Below, piece by piece: positions 26,447 through 35,614 of a DNA stretch of 59,474 nt (its first letter is position 1; every line of letters starts with the position of its first letter). Position numbers and translations under genes: made by a program. This DNA is from an uncultured Erysipelotrichaceae bacterium (GTDB taxonomy: Bacteria; Bacillota_I; Bacilli_A; RF39; UBA660). The notes under the pieces are model-generated. The model was not told the origin of the DNA. It did no database searches and worked only from the letters and a program-made list of their open reading frames with translations. Location of the stretch: NCBI GenBank assembly GCA_948439995.1, contig CAOJNP010000004.1, positions 1 to 59,474 of the forward strand, in the 5' to 3' direction.

Positions 26447-28585
26447 ATGGAAGAGAGTATAACCATTGAAAAATTAGTTTCAGTAATTGAACCGATTATG
26501 TCAATGGAAGAAATTATTAAGATAAAAGAAGCATATTTCTATGTAAAAGAAAAATATCAAAAAGAAACAGAATTAGCAAAAGATTTTATTGAGCATTCTT
26601 TATCGGTTGCTTATATTTTAACTGATCTTCATGTAGATTCAACCACCATTTGTGCTGCTTTACTTCATGAAATATTAAGTAAAACTGAGACTTCAAAAGA
26701 AGAACTACAAGAAAAATTCGGTTCAGCAGTCATTGAAATTGTTGATTCATTAAGTAAAATTAATCATTTAGAATTACCGGATGATTCGGAAACTTCAGCT
26801 ATTTATTTAAGAAAAGTATTAGTAGGTCTTGCCAAAGATGTCCGAGTGATTTTTATTAAATTAGCCGATCGATTGCATGTACTTCGAAATGCCAGTTGTT
26901 TATCTATACAAGAACAAAAACAAAAAGCCAATGAAACGATGAGTGTATTGGTTCCAATTGCAAGTCGATTGGGAATCAATTCTATTAAAAGTGAACTAGA
27001 GAATTTATCTCTTTATTATTTAAAGCCAGAAGTTTATCAAGATATTTTAACGAGATTAAATGCATCTGAAGAAGAATTAAAAGATGTATTAGAAGACATG
27101 CAAGATTCGATTAGTAATATTTTAATGGAAAATGGAATTCATTTTTATATCAAAAGCCGTGTCAAAAGTGTACATAGTATTTATAATAAGTTGAACAATG
27201 GAAAGAAATGGAACAACATTTATGATATTTTGGCATTACGAATTATCGTTGATAAAGTAAGCGATTGCTATACTACAATTGGCTTAATTCATGCGAAGTA
27301 TCGTCCGATGCCAGGGAGATTTAAAGATTATATCGCAATGCCAAAAGAAAATATGTATCAAAGTTTGCATACAGGTGTTTTTGGAATTGATGGAAATTGT
27401 TTTGAAATCCAAATACGTACGTGGGAAATGGACGAAATTGCTGAAAAAGGAATTGCTTCTCACTGGTCTTATAAAGAAAAAGGTACAAAAAAAGTTCAAA
27501 GTATGATGGAACAAAAACTAGAGATTTTTCGTAATCTTATTGAAGCAAATGAAGAGGAAAATGATACCGATTTTGCAAGTACCATTACCAATGATTTTTT
27601 AAATGATTTTATTTATGTTTTTACCCCAAAAGGGGATGTAGTTGAATTACCAAAAGGATCTACTCCCATTGATTTTGCTTATCGAATTCATACTGCAGTT
27701 GGTGATAAAGTGGTGGGTGCTTTGGTAAATGATACTATTGTTCCATTAAATTATGAACTGCAAGATCAAGATATTGTCAAAATTAATACCAAAGAAACAA
27801 GTACACCATCCAAAGAATGGTTACAATTTGTTAAAACGAGTCAAGCAAAAAATAAAATTAAATCATATTTTAATAAACAAGATAGAGAACATTATATTTT
27901 AAAAGGAAAAGAAATATTAGAAAGTACTTTAAGAAAGAAAAAATTATCTTTTGAAACTGTTTTAAGTAACGAAAATATTAAAAAAGTTTGTAAAGACTTA
28001 AAATTAGATGATTTAAATGAAATTTATTTTGCAATTGGAACTCTTCGTTATACTCCCCTTTATATTATTAACTTAACCATGGAAGATAAGAAAAATGTTC
28101 AAGATGCTTTAATTGAAAAAGTAAGTCGTTCAAGTAATGTAGAACTAAAGCCTCAAAAAAGTGAAATTATTGTTGCTGGATCGAATGATATTTTAGTGAG
28201 TTTAGCAAAATGTTGTCATCCTGTTCGGGGAGATGCAATCAAAGGATATGTCACCAAAGGGGAAGGGGTTAGTGTTCATTTAGAAAATTGTCCAAATATA
28301 AAAGATAAAACAGAACGAATTATTGATGTTTCTTGGAATGCCGAAAAAGAAGGTAATTATTATACAACACTTTTTATTTCTGTTTTATTAGGAAAAAATT
28401 ATTTACTAGATATTATTGCTTGTTCTACGACTAAAAATATTTATATTGATTCTATCAAAACAAAGGAAGATATTAATTCTTTGAATTATGAAATAACGAT
28501 TAAAGTAAAAAATAAAGAAGAATTGGATGCCTTTATTTCAACATTGGAACAAAAAGAATTTATTAAGAAAGTAAGAAGAATTTAA
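26447..28585 (+). CDS. relA: RelA/SpoT-family (p)ppGpp synthetase, degenerate hydrolase domain
   Basis: The 712-aa protein has the full long-RSH layout: HD-type hydrolase region (about 30-200), synthetase (about 225-345, GRFKDYIAMPKENMYQSLHT), TGS (about 388-450, DFIYVFTPKGDVVELPKGST), a zinc-finger-like CCHPVRGD (about 588) and a C-terminal ACT. In the hydrolase domain the usual LLHDVVEDT is LLHEILSKTET: the catalytic HD is HE and the ED pair is missing, so it probably only synthesises (p)ppGpp. The synthetase motifs look intact. RBS AAGGTG. Confidence 0.93.
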   Translation: MEESITIEKLVSVIEPIMSMEEIIKIKEAYFYVKEKYQKETELAKDFIEHSLSVAYILTDLHVDSTTICAALLHEILSKTETSKEELQEKFGSAVIEIVDSLSKINHLELPDDSETSAIYLRKVLVGLAKDVRVIFIKLADRLHVLRNASCLSIQEQKQKANETMSVLVPIASRLGINSIKSELENLSLYYLKPEVYQDILTRLNASEEELKDVLEDMQDSISNILMENGIHFYIKSRVKSVHSIYNKLNNGKKWNNIYDILALRIIVDKVSDCYTTIGLIHAKYRPMPGRFKDYIAMPKENMYQSLHTGVFGIDGNCFEIQIRTWEMDEIAEKGIASHWSYKEKGTKKVQSMMEQKLEIFRNLIEANEEENDTDFASTITNDFLNDFIYVFTPKGDVVELPKGSTPIDFAYRIHTAVGDKVVGALVNDTIVPLNYELQDQDIVKINTKETSTPSKEWLQFVKTSQAKNKIKSYFNKQDREHYILKGKEILESTLRKKKLSFETVLSNENIKKVCKDLKLDDLNEIYFAIGTLRYTPLYIINLTMEDKKNVQDALIEKVSRSSNVELKPQKSEIIVAGSNDILVSLAKCCHPVRGDAIKGYVTKGEGVSVHLENCPNIKDKTERIIDVSWNAEKEGNYYTTLFISVLLGKNYLLDIIACSTTKNIYIDSIKTKEDINSLNYEITIKVKNKEELDAFISTLEQKEFIKKVRRI

Positions 28586-29124
28586 TGGAAAATGAAGTAA
28601 AAATTTTAGAAGTTGATACAGAAAAATGGATTTCTATGTTAGAAGAAATGGGTGCTAAGAAAATTGGTAGTTGGATACAGAAAAGAAAAGTTTATGATTT
28701 TCATCCTGTAAAAGAAAAAAAATGGATTCGTTTAAGAACCAATGGAGAAAAAACGACTTTAACGATCAAAGAAATATTGGATTCTACTAAAATTGATGGG
28801 GTTAGAGAGTTAGAAATTGAAGTTTCTGATTATGAAAAAACAGCTGAAATTTTAGAAGAATTGGGATATTATGCGAAAGCGATTCAAGAAAATAAACGAA
28901 TTCGTTATCTTTATGGAGATATCGAAATTGATATCGATACTTGGCCTTTGATTCCTACTTATGTTGAAATAGAAGGAAGAAATGTAGAATCAGTAGAACA
29001 ATTTTTGAAAAAAATTGATTATGACAAAGAAAAAATTACAACGTTAGATGTTGAAAATGTTTATCGTGAATATTATGGAATCGATATCAATCATTATCCA
29101 AATTTAACTTTTGAATTGGAATAA
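28585..29124 (+). CDS. CYTH-domain protein (CyaB/ThTPase-like)
   Basis: The 179-aa protein has the CYTH beginning (NEVKILEVDTEKW, ExxK form of the ExExK motif), WIRLRTNGEKTTLTIKE and acidic strands (IEIDIDTWPLIPTYVEIEG) that make the triphosphate tunnel. CYTH enzymes act on adenylate, thiamine triphosphate or polyphosphate. The start overlaps the relA stop (TAATG), suggesting a shared role in nucleotide or polyphosphate metabolism. Confidence 0.85.
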   Translation: MENEVKILEVDTEKWISMLEEMGAKKIGSWIQKRKVYDFHPVKEKKWIRLRTNGEKTTLTIKEILDSTKIDGVRELEIEVSDYEKTAEILEELGYYAKAIQENKRIRYLYGDIEIDIDTWPLIPTYVEIEGRNVESVEQFLKKIDYDKEKITTLDVENVYREYYGIDINHYPNLTFELE

Positions 29125-29203
29125 AAATGATTTATTGAATCCATTTTTTCTTTTGGAGGTTTTATGTTTTCAAATGAATGAAAGCTTTTTCATCATTTAA
29201 CAA

Positions 29204-29232
29204 TTGAAATCATTTTAAATATTTGCTAAAAT
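29204..29232 (+). promoter_or_regulatory. Promoter of sepF-divIVA
   Basis: TTGAAA (29204-29209), 17 bp, TAAAAT (29227-29232), about 25 nt before the sepF ATG. Confidence 0.6.
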
Positions 29233-29261
29233 GGTGGAGTAGAATATAGGAGGCTAGTAAC

Positions 29262-29669
29262 ATGGGTTTAAGTAAACTGAAAAAAATTTTTGCAGATGAT
29301 GATGAAGATACTTTAATGGGAACAGAAGATGAATATTATTCTGTTAGTGAAGAAGAAGCCTTACAAGAAGCTGATAAGACCGGAAATAAAATGATATTAT
29401 TAGAGCCAAGAGCTTATTCCGAATCACAGCAAATTGCTGATCATTTAAAAAATAGAAATAGTGTTGTAGTAAATTTAAAAAGAGTGACAAGCGAGCAAGC
29501 AAAAAGAATCATTGATTTTTTATCTGGATGTATTTATTCTATTGGTGGAAAAATGCAAAAAATTGGAGTTGGAATATATTTATGTACTCCAAAAAATGTG
29601 AATATTCAAGGTAAAATAAGTGATGAAGCAGAAAAACCAAAAGAGATTGATGATGAGATAGAATGGTAA
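29262..29669 (+). CDS. sepF: Cell division protein SepF
   Basis: The 135-aa protein has an N-terminal amphipathic MGLSKLKKIFADDDED region for membrane binding and the SepF core: ILLEPRAYSESQQIADHLKN, VVVNLKRVTSEQAKRIIDFL, SGCIYSIGGKMQKIGVGIYL. SepF rings bind FtsZ to the membrane. GGAGGC RBS. divIVA follows 30 nt downstream; the genes ylmG and ylmH that separate them in Bacillus are missing. Confidence 0.94.
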   Translation: MGLSKLKKIFADDDEDTLMGTEDEYYSVSEEEALQEADKTGNKMILLEPRAYSESQQIADHLKNRNSVVVNLKRVTSEQAKRIIDFLSGCIYSIGGKMQKIGVGIYLCTPKNVNIQGKISDEAEKPKEIDDEIEW

Positions 29670-29699
29670 AGATAATTTAATTGATCGTGAGGTGAAAGC

Positions 29700-30125
29700 A
29701 TGAAAAAATTTAGTACTAGTTTTAGTGGTTATAATAAGGTAGAAGTAAATGAGTTTGTAAAAGATGTCACAAAAGAATATGAAAGCATGCTTAACACCTT
29801 AAAAAAACGAGACCATGAAATGGAAGTTTTAAAACAAAAATTAATTAATTATCAAAATATGGAACATACATTGAATCATGCTTTAATGGTTGCTGAAGAT
29901 GCCTCTAGTCAAATCAAAAAAATGGCGAGAGAAGAATCCAAAGGAATCATTGATGATGCGAAAAGAAATGCTTCTCGGATTGTAAATGAAGCTTTAATGA
30001 GAGCAACAAAATTGGAAGAAGAAGCTGAAAACTTGCAACGAAGAATTATTAATTTCAAGCGTAAAATACGACAATCTATTGAATTGGAATTAGAAAATAT
30101 TGAAGGTATTGAAGAGGATTATTAA
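29700..30125 (+). CDS. divIVA: DivIVA-family cell division/pole protein
   Basis: The 141-aa protein begins FSTSFSGYNKVEVNEFVKDV, the lipid-binding N-terminal GYN..EV..FV motif, followed by two long coiled-coil stretches (about 30-65 and 70-135). DivIVA senses negative curvature and organises septum and poles. It is shorter than Bacillus DivIVA (164 aa). Together with sepF and comN in this window, a division and competence regulation cluster is preserved. Confidence 0.9.
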   Translation: MKKFSTSFSGYNKVEVNEFVKDVTKEYESMLNTLKKRDHEMEVLKQKLINYQNMEHTLNHALMVAEDASSQIKKMAREESKGIIDDAKRNASRIVNEALMRATKLEEEAENLQRRIINFKRKIRQSIELELENIEGIEEDY

Positions 30126-30210
30126 ATCCTTTTTTTCTTTTTATAACATTAAAATAAGAACGATTCTGATTTTCTTTTTTATAATTAAATTATAAGAAAA
30201 GAGGAATAAA

Positions 30211-31716
30211 ATGAAAAAATTGTTTCTATCAGTATTGGCTTGTTCTAGTATAATTTTGACTACGAATTATGTTCATGCGAAAGAAATCATACCAGAAGAA
30301 TCTAATCTAGTAGTGAATCCAAACAAAGTGGTCCAACTGGAAGAGGTAAAAAAATTAATACCTGATCAAATTAAATTAAACATGAAAGATACGGATCTTT
30401 TTCAAAATGAAGAAACTATGTTTGATAGTATTCTTTATGAAAAAGGAAAAACATTTATAAATTCTATTTTAAGAGCAAATGTAGAATTTGTAACTGAAAC
30501 AATTACGAGTGGTAATTATACTTATGAGCAGGAAAATTTTATAGTAAATGGAACTAAAATGTATTTTGATCTTTTTGTAACTGATTGGCGTACTATTGAA
30601 TTATCGATTTATGAAAGAAAATCACCAGATTTTTATCATTGTAGTAGTGAAGAAGAATGTAAGGATAAAGATATTGAAAAAACACTTCAATTTCGAAAAA
30701 AATTACAAGTAGTATATATCAATCATGATCAATTTGATCCAACTATAGAAGCATATGTAAAAAATGCTATTCAAAATGTAAATTTTAACAAAATTAGTAG
30801 TAACTTCAATTTAGAATATGAAGAATCATTTCATCAATTTAAAGACTATGTTAAGAAAAATATAAATGATGATTCTTTGCAACTTTATTTTTCTAGTTTT
30901 ACAGGTGGAGGGGATGGAGATTATTCAGTACAAGGAATTATGATAGCAATTGCTAAAAATGGAGTTGTTTATGAAGTTGTTCCAGGGTATGATGTTACTT
31001 TTAATGCTGTTATGATTCCAGAACATATTATAGATACTGATGAAGCATATATTCAATATGCTTTACCCAAAATCGAAGAAATTTGGAATCAATATTCTAT
31101 TTTGAATGTATCTAAATTAGCTGATCCAATTATTTCTGTATTTGATACAGAAATAACAAATGATGGGACTTTTTATAAAATTTTACTAAGTGGAGATGCA
31201 TGCAGTGATTCAGAGGAATGTTTTGCCAGAGTGATTTTAAAAAAAGAAAATAAGACCAAAGTAATTGATCATATTTCCATTTCAAATGATGCTAATATAA
31301 CATTAAAAGCAACAAAAATGGACAGAAATAGTAGTATTTATCAAGAAATGTTTGAAAAAGCAAAGTTAAATGGATTTTCTAATTTATTTGGGGCATACGA
31401 ATTAAGTTTCATTAGTGGAAATATCAAAGATGGTCTCGATATTACTTTCAGTTTAGGAGAACAATACAATGGAATCAATGCTTATGTTTTGCATCAAAAA
31501 AGTGATGGAACTTATGAAGAATTTAGAAAGAAAGTAGAAAATGGAACGATTGTAATTACGGTTTTTGAATTATCTCCATTTCTTATTTCTTTGGATGAAA
31601 CTCCAAATAATGTTCAAACGTCTTCTTTAAATGTTTTGTTTTATAGTATTATATCAGCTAGTTCTTTGTTTTTCATTGTATTCTTACAATTTAAAAAGAA
31701 AATGAAAAGAATTTAA
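30211..31716 (+). CDS. Secreted protein with C-terminal membrane anchor
   Basis: The 501-aa protein has a signal peptide ending at VHA (about residue 23) and a C-terminal TM (about 473-494) followed by basic KKKMKRI, giving a cell-surface protein. Acidic and beta-rich, with small cysteine pairs (HCSSEEECKDKD; ACSDSEECF) that could form disulfides. I recognise no domain. GAGG RBS. It is followed by a terminator and a decayed gene. Confidence 0.65.
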   Translation: MKKLFLSVLACSSIILTTNYVHAKEIIPEESNLVVNPNKVVQLEEVKKLIPDQIKLNMKDTDLFQNEETMFDSILYEKGKTFINSILRANVEFVTETITSGNYTYEQENFIVNGTKMYFDLFVTDWRTIELSIYERKSPDFYHCSSEEECKDKDIEKTLQFRKKLQVVYINHDQFDPTIEAYVKNAIQNVNFNKISSNFNLEYEESFHQFKDYVKKNINDDSLQLYFSSFTGGGDGDYSVQGIMIAIAKNGVVYEVVPGYDVTFNAVMIPEHIIDTDEAYIQYALPKIEEIWNQYSILNVSKLADPIISVFDTEITNDGTFYKILLSGDACSDSEECFARVILKKENKTKVIDHISISNDANITLKATKMDRNSSIYQEMFEKAKLNGFSNLFGAYELSFISGNIKDGLDITFSLGEQYNGINAYVLHQKSDGTYEEFRKKVENGTIVITVFELSPFLISLDETPNNVQTSSLNVLFYSIISASSLFFIVFLQFKKKMKRI

Positions 31717-31722
31717 AAAAGC

Positions 31723-31762
31723 AAAAATAGATATCTGTTTTTCAATCGTTATCTATTTTTTT
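31723..31762 (+). terminator. Intrinsic terminator
   Basis: AAAAATAGATA (31723-31733) pairs with TATCTATTTTT (31750-31760), T tract following. Confidence 0.8.
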
Positions 31763-31828
31763 GTCATTATTTGCGAATATTATTTTCTTTTTTTAAAATC
31801 TTTGGTATATTTTTGTAACCAGGTAATT

Positions 31829-32965
31829 ATGAAAATCATTGAAATCAAAACAGTAGAGGATTTTGAACAATTAAGAAAATTAAATAAAAAGGAATCTGTT
31901 TTACTAAAAATTTATGATCCGATGTCTAAAGTACAACTCTCATCGATTGATTTAAAAGGATTTCGAGGAAGGATTACTGTTTCTTTTCAGAATTCAAAGC
32001 ATCCATATTACTTTAATGTAATAGTTGAAAATGAAAATGGGAACACTTTTATATTTTCCAATGTTAATAGTAGTATTATTTATCTTGATCAAGGAAATAT
32101 GAAGTTTTTTATCAGGTGCAACCGAAAATCTATGGGATAACAGAAGATGCAGATTTTAATTCTTTACCAAAAAGATTATTACCAAAAACAAAATTAATTT
32201 TGCAACAGGATCTTGTTTTAAAGCAACGAATTTTACCTTCTTTAAGATGTAATATTGGATGGTAATAATCATACTATTTACGCGACCAAAGAAATTATTA
32301 TTTCTTGGAATTAATGTGGAATAACATTTCAAAATGTTTGTTTTCAAGAAATAGATCACGTTTTACCCATTCAAAATTTTTCAGATTTAGGGAACATTTT
32401 AAAATATTCAAACGATCGATTTGTTGCATATTTAACACAAAATATTAAACAGAAATGGATTACTCCAGTTTCATTAGAAGGCTTTTATGGAACCCTTATT
32501 TTACTTGGAAACGGATATGTATTAGATCATGTGCAATTAAAAAATAATCATGAGAATTCCATTGGATTAATTTCTTCTATTTCTAATTATACCAATTTTT
32601 TTTGTAAAGATTTTCATATTGTTCATCTCACTTTTCCAAAAGCAAATAAAAAAAAGATAGGGACAATTTTAGGAGAAAAAAAGTTTATCCAAATAAGTAT
32701 GTCACTGCTCCAGGTTATATATTTCAAAATTGTAATGTAAAAAATTCTTATATTCCTAATTTTTTACAAGCAGGTGTGTGTAGGAGAAGCTGATGAATTT
32801 ATTGAATTTATTCAATGTGGTACAGAACATATTTTAGAAATTTCAAATACGAAATTTATGTCACTTCCATATTTTGATGAAAGTCATTGTTTTTGTGCTA
32901 AGCATTATGATGGAAGAAAACGAATTGTCATTCCATCAAAAAGATATCGAAAAGAAATCAAGTGA
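31829..32965 (+). pseudogene. Decayed gene with multiple frameshifts
   Basis: A start (ATG 31829 after AGGTAATT) opens MKIIEIKTVEDFEQLRKLNK, but coding-like sequence continues only by changing frame several times: about 32110-32265 (EDADFNSLPKRLLPKTK), 32270-32530 (NDRFVAYLTQNIKQKW), 32531-32740 (NNHENSIGLISSISNY) and 32774-32965 (GEADEFIEFIQCG). At least three frameshifts and stops separate them. The original protein was about 370 aa and is unrecognised. It ends just upstream of sigK. Confidence 0.65.
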
Positions 32966-33008
32966 ATTTTTTAAATTGTATTACATAACTATTATTAAGG
33001 AGTGTAAT

Positions 33009-33344
33009 ATGTTTTTAATTCAATTATTTAAAAGTCTTTTCTTTTTTACTGGATCCTATTCGAATCAAGTTTTTCCGGATCCACTTAGTTTAGAAGAAGA
33101 AGAAAAGTGTATTGATTCTATGTTAGCTGGAAATTTAGATGCTCGTAATCAATTAATTGAACATAATTTAAGATTAGTAGCTCATATTGTAAAAAAATTT
33201 GAAACAAAAGATACAGATACTGATGATTTAATTAGTATTGGTACCATTGGACTTATTAAAGGAATTGATTCTTACAATAAAGAGAAAGCAACGCGAATTA
33301 CTACTTATGTAGCACGATGTATTGAAAATGCAGTACTCACATGA
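33009..33344 (+). CDS. sigK: Sigma-K, N-terminal part (interrupted by element)
   Basis: AAGGAG precedes ATG 33009. Residues 1-20 are hydrophobic (FLIQLFKSLFFFTGSY), the membrane-bound pro-sequence of pro-sigma-K, then FPDPLSLEEEEKC, NLRLVAHIVKKFETKDTDTD and SIGTIGLIKGID are region 1.2/2. The frame runs to ARCIENAVLT and stop; the native SigK sequence ends at Asn-107 (33329) in the core AAATG. The rest of sigK resumes at 42940. Sigma-K directs late mother-cell genes for coat and cortex. Confidence 0.95.
   Translation: MFLIQLFKSLFFFTGSYSNQVFPDPLSLEEEEKCIDSMLAGNLDARNQLIEHNLRLVAHIVKKFETKDTDTDDLISIGTIGLIKGIDSYNKEKATRITTYVARCIENAVLT
33326..33330 (+). other. attL core of the sigK element
   Basis: AAATG, shared with the right end. 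Left of it is sigK (TGTATTGA), right of it element sequence (CAGTACTCAC). The next bases form ATGATG, the start of the first element gene. Confidence 0.85.
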
Positions 33345-33841
33345 TGGAAATTAATGTATTGATTAGTGATCTATTCTATAGATTAAAAGATACAATAGAA
33401 ACAGAAATAATAATTAAATCTACTCCTACATGGAAAATAGATTCTATAAATAAAGATAGTAGCATAGGAGAACAGATCAAGTATTATCGTAGACTTGCAG
33501 GGTATAAACAACCTGAATTAAGTTTAAAACTTGGATTTACTAGACAAGCACTCCATCATTTAGAAAATCAAGAAATGAAACTTGTAGATATTAGATTATT
33601 AAAAGGTGTTATAGAAGAACTTGGAATTGAAGATAAAATAATTATTAATGATGACTACATAAAATTTTTACTTAATGATCCATGTAAAAATATTATTAAT
33701 ATAAGAGAACGTATGAATTTAACTAGACAAGAATTTGCTAATATGTTAGAGGTGTCTATTACATCAGTTAGAAGATGGGAAAATGGCAATAGTCATATAT
33801 CTAGAAATAAGTATGATAAACTAAAAAAATGTATGAGTTAG
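33341..33841 (+). CDS. Double-HTH (XRE-like) regulator at the left end of the element
   Basis: The 166-aa protein holds two HTH segments: about 42-85 (GEQIKYYRRLAGYKQPELS) and about 118-160 (NIRERMNLTRQEFANMLEVS). Its ATG lies 10 bp from the attL core and overlaps the TGA that ends the truncated sigK frame (ATGA), so in the integrated state it may be translated by coupling to sigK'. In the circle it lies in frame behind the recombinase. It could act as a recombination directionality factor or repressor; that is inference. Confidence 0.75.
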   Translation: MMEINVLISDLFYRLKDTIETEIIIKSTPTWKIDSINKDSSIGEQIKYYRRLAGYKQPELSLKLGFTRQALHHLENQEMKLVDIRLLKGVIEELGIEDKIIINDDYIKFLLNDPCKNIINIRERMNLTRQEFANMLEVSITSVRRWENGNSHISRNKYDKLKKCMS

Positions 33842-34035
33842 TCGCTCGTACATTCTTTTTTTGCTTCTTCTTCAAGATGATCTAAAACTAAATTTAAAAC
33901 TTTTTCTTTAGAAGAATCATTTATTTTTAGATTTTTAATTTTTTCTAGCATAAGTGTTGCATGGAATCTAGCCACACCATTTGCTAATACTTTCCTTTCC
34001 TCAGGTGTTTGTGGTAAATTGACAAAGACTTTCAA
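33838..34035 (-). CDS. Small element-encoded hypothetical protein
   Basis: The 65-aa helical protein reads LPQTPEERKVLANGVARFHA and ends KVLNLVLDHLEEEAKKE. AGGAGGTG precedes a TTG start (34035), a strong RBS that decides the start. Conserved-looking small ORF downstream of the FtsK-like gene; role unknown. Confidence 0.65.
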   Translation of the reverse strand: MKVFVNLPQTPEERKVLANGVARFHATLMLEKIKNLKINDSSKEKVLNLVLDHLEEEAKKECTSD

Positions 34036-34082
34036 GCAAACACCTCCTATAGTAAAATATATGAATTTTATTAAGGTTAATT

Positions 34083-35614
34083 CTATTTATCTTTTCTAAC
34101 TTTAAAATAGTTAGGATCTTCTGCTTCTTTTTCTTCTACATATTCGTTTACTAGTTTATCTCCATCAATTTCTAATTCATCATCTCCAATATCATATCTT
34201 CTATGAATATCAGACATTGTTTTTCTTGTAATTTCAAATGGTTTTAAAATTACTGGTTCAATTTCACTATCAATATTAAATACTTGTACGACATTATGGT
34301 TTCCATCTACAAACATACCAGCGATTCCATCTTTTAATAAATCATGGGCATCTGTATTTTCTAATATAATTTTAGATAAAATATCATCAGCAAATCCACA
34401 AAACTTAAATTTTAAATTTGAGTTAATTTGAGGTGGTATAATATCAGCTGATAATCTTTGACTATTTATGCACAAATGCACACCAGTTGCACGACCTTTA
34501 CGAGCGATTTCTTTTAATCTTTCTATACAATCTAAATATTCTTCTTTTGCTTCTTTTGATAAGCTTTTAACATCTATATCAAATACATCAGCAGCTTCTT
34601 CTAGGACTAGAAAAATATGCTTTCTAGGTTGTACTGGATTTTTAAATTTATTAAATGAATCTATGTTATAGCATGGAAATTTTAATTCATCTGTTCTATT
34701 TAAATGGATTTCATAAACCATTTTAACCATGTTTTGAAATCCTATTATACTATTAACAATCGTACAATTTTTTAATCTTTTCCAAATTCCAGTATAATCA
34801 ATTTTCTTGCCATCATAGATAAAAAGCTCACAATTTTGTCTTAATGCCTGATAGCAAATTGATTTTTGAACTATGCTCTTACCTGCACCAGTTGCCCCCC
34901 TAATTTTTCGTGTATTAGCTTTTTTGTATTCCAAATATATGGCTCATCAAAATTATTGATTCCAAGATTAAACTTTGGACTACCAGCTTTATAAGAAATA
35001 AGAAATTTATCATTCCAATTAATAGTTTCAGGATTAGATGGATCTAATTTACTTAAATTTATTAAGACTTTATTAGAAGCATGTGGTCTAACTCCCTTAA
35101 CATATTTTTTATCTAGAAAATTTTGTATTAGTTCTTGATTATTAATAAATTCATCTGTTTTTTTACTATTCTTATAAATTAACCAAAACTCATTATTTTT
35201 ATTGTTTGGATTAGGATACATAACAATCGTTTTAGGAGCTAAACCTTTGATTTTGTCATCACTAGTTTTAGGCATTAATGCTTTAACTAATTGTTCATCT
35301 TTTTCTTCATATTTAATTGGTTTAAAAAATAATTTACATATCACTATAATAGGAATTATTGATAGAACATGGATCAAAATATAAAATAAATTTATTTTCT
35401 TTCCTAAAAGTGTATTTAGTAATGGAATTTGTAAATTAACTTTATTTATATAGGGGATTATATTTAAATTCAAATTAAACATCAATAACATATATATTGT
35501 TAAGAATAATATACAAATCTTTATAATATAGCTTTTCCAGTTATGATATATTTGTAAAAATATTGTTTCTAGCTTTCTATATATACTAGATAAACTAAAT
35601 CTCTTTTTCTTCAT
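34083..35614 (-). CDS. FtsK/TcpA-like DNA translocase, split by a frameshift at its Walker A
   Basis: Two overlapping frames form one protein. The first (35614 leftwards) has two or three TM helices, then a cytoplasmic domain up to KLIHEKLGG; it then runs out of frame to a stop. The second supplies ATGAGKSIVQKSI (Walker A), VLEEAADVFDID (Walker B-like) and CINSQRLSADIIPPQI. A -1 shift in the G6 tract (+ strand C6 at 34895-34900) gives LGGATGAGKS and a 510-aa protein. Such ATPases couple element DNA to transfer. Could be an assembly error, a pseudogene, phase variation, or programmed frameshifting. ATG 35614 has AAAGGAG upstream and overlaps rep. Confidence 0.8.

Noticed and set aside
29153-29180. 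Five-codon ORF after a strong GGAGG, upstream of sepF
   Set aside because: MFSNE and stop is too short to support; could be a remnant of a gene start or leader peptide.
33009-33344. SigK N-terminal part as a stand-alone small sigma gene
   Set aside because: It ends abruptly at the att core and the rest of SigK is at 42940.
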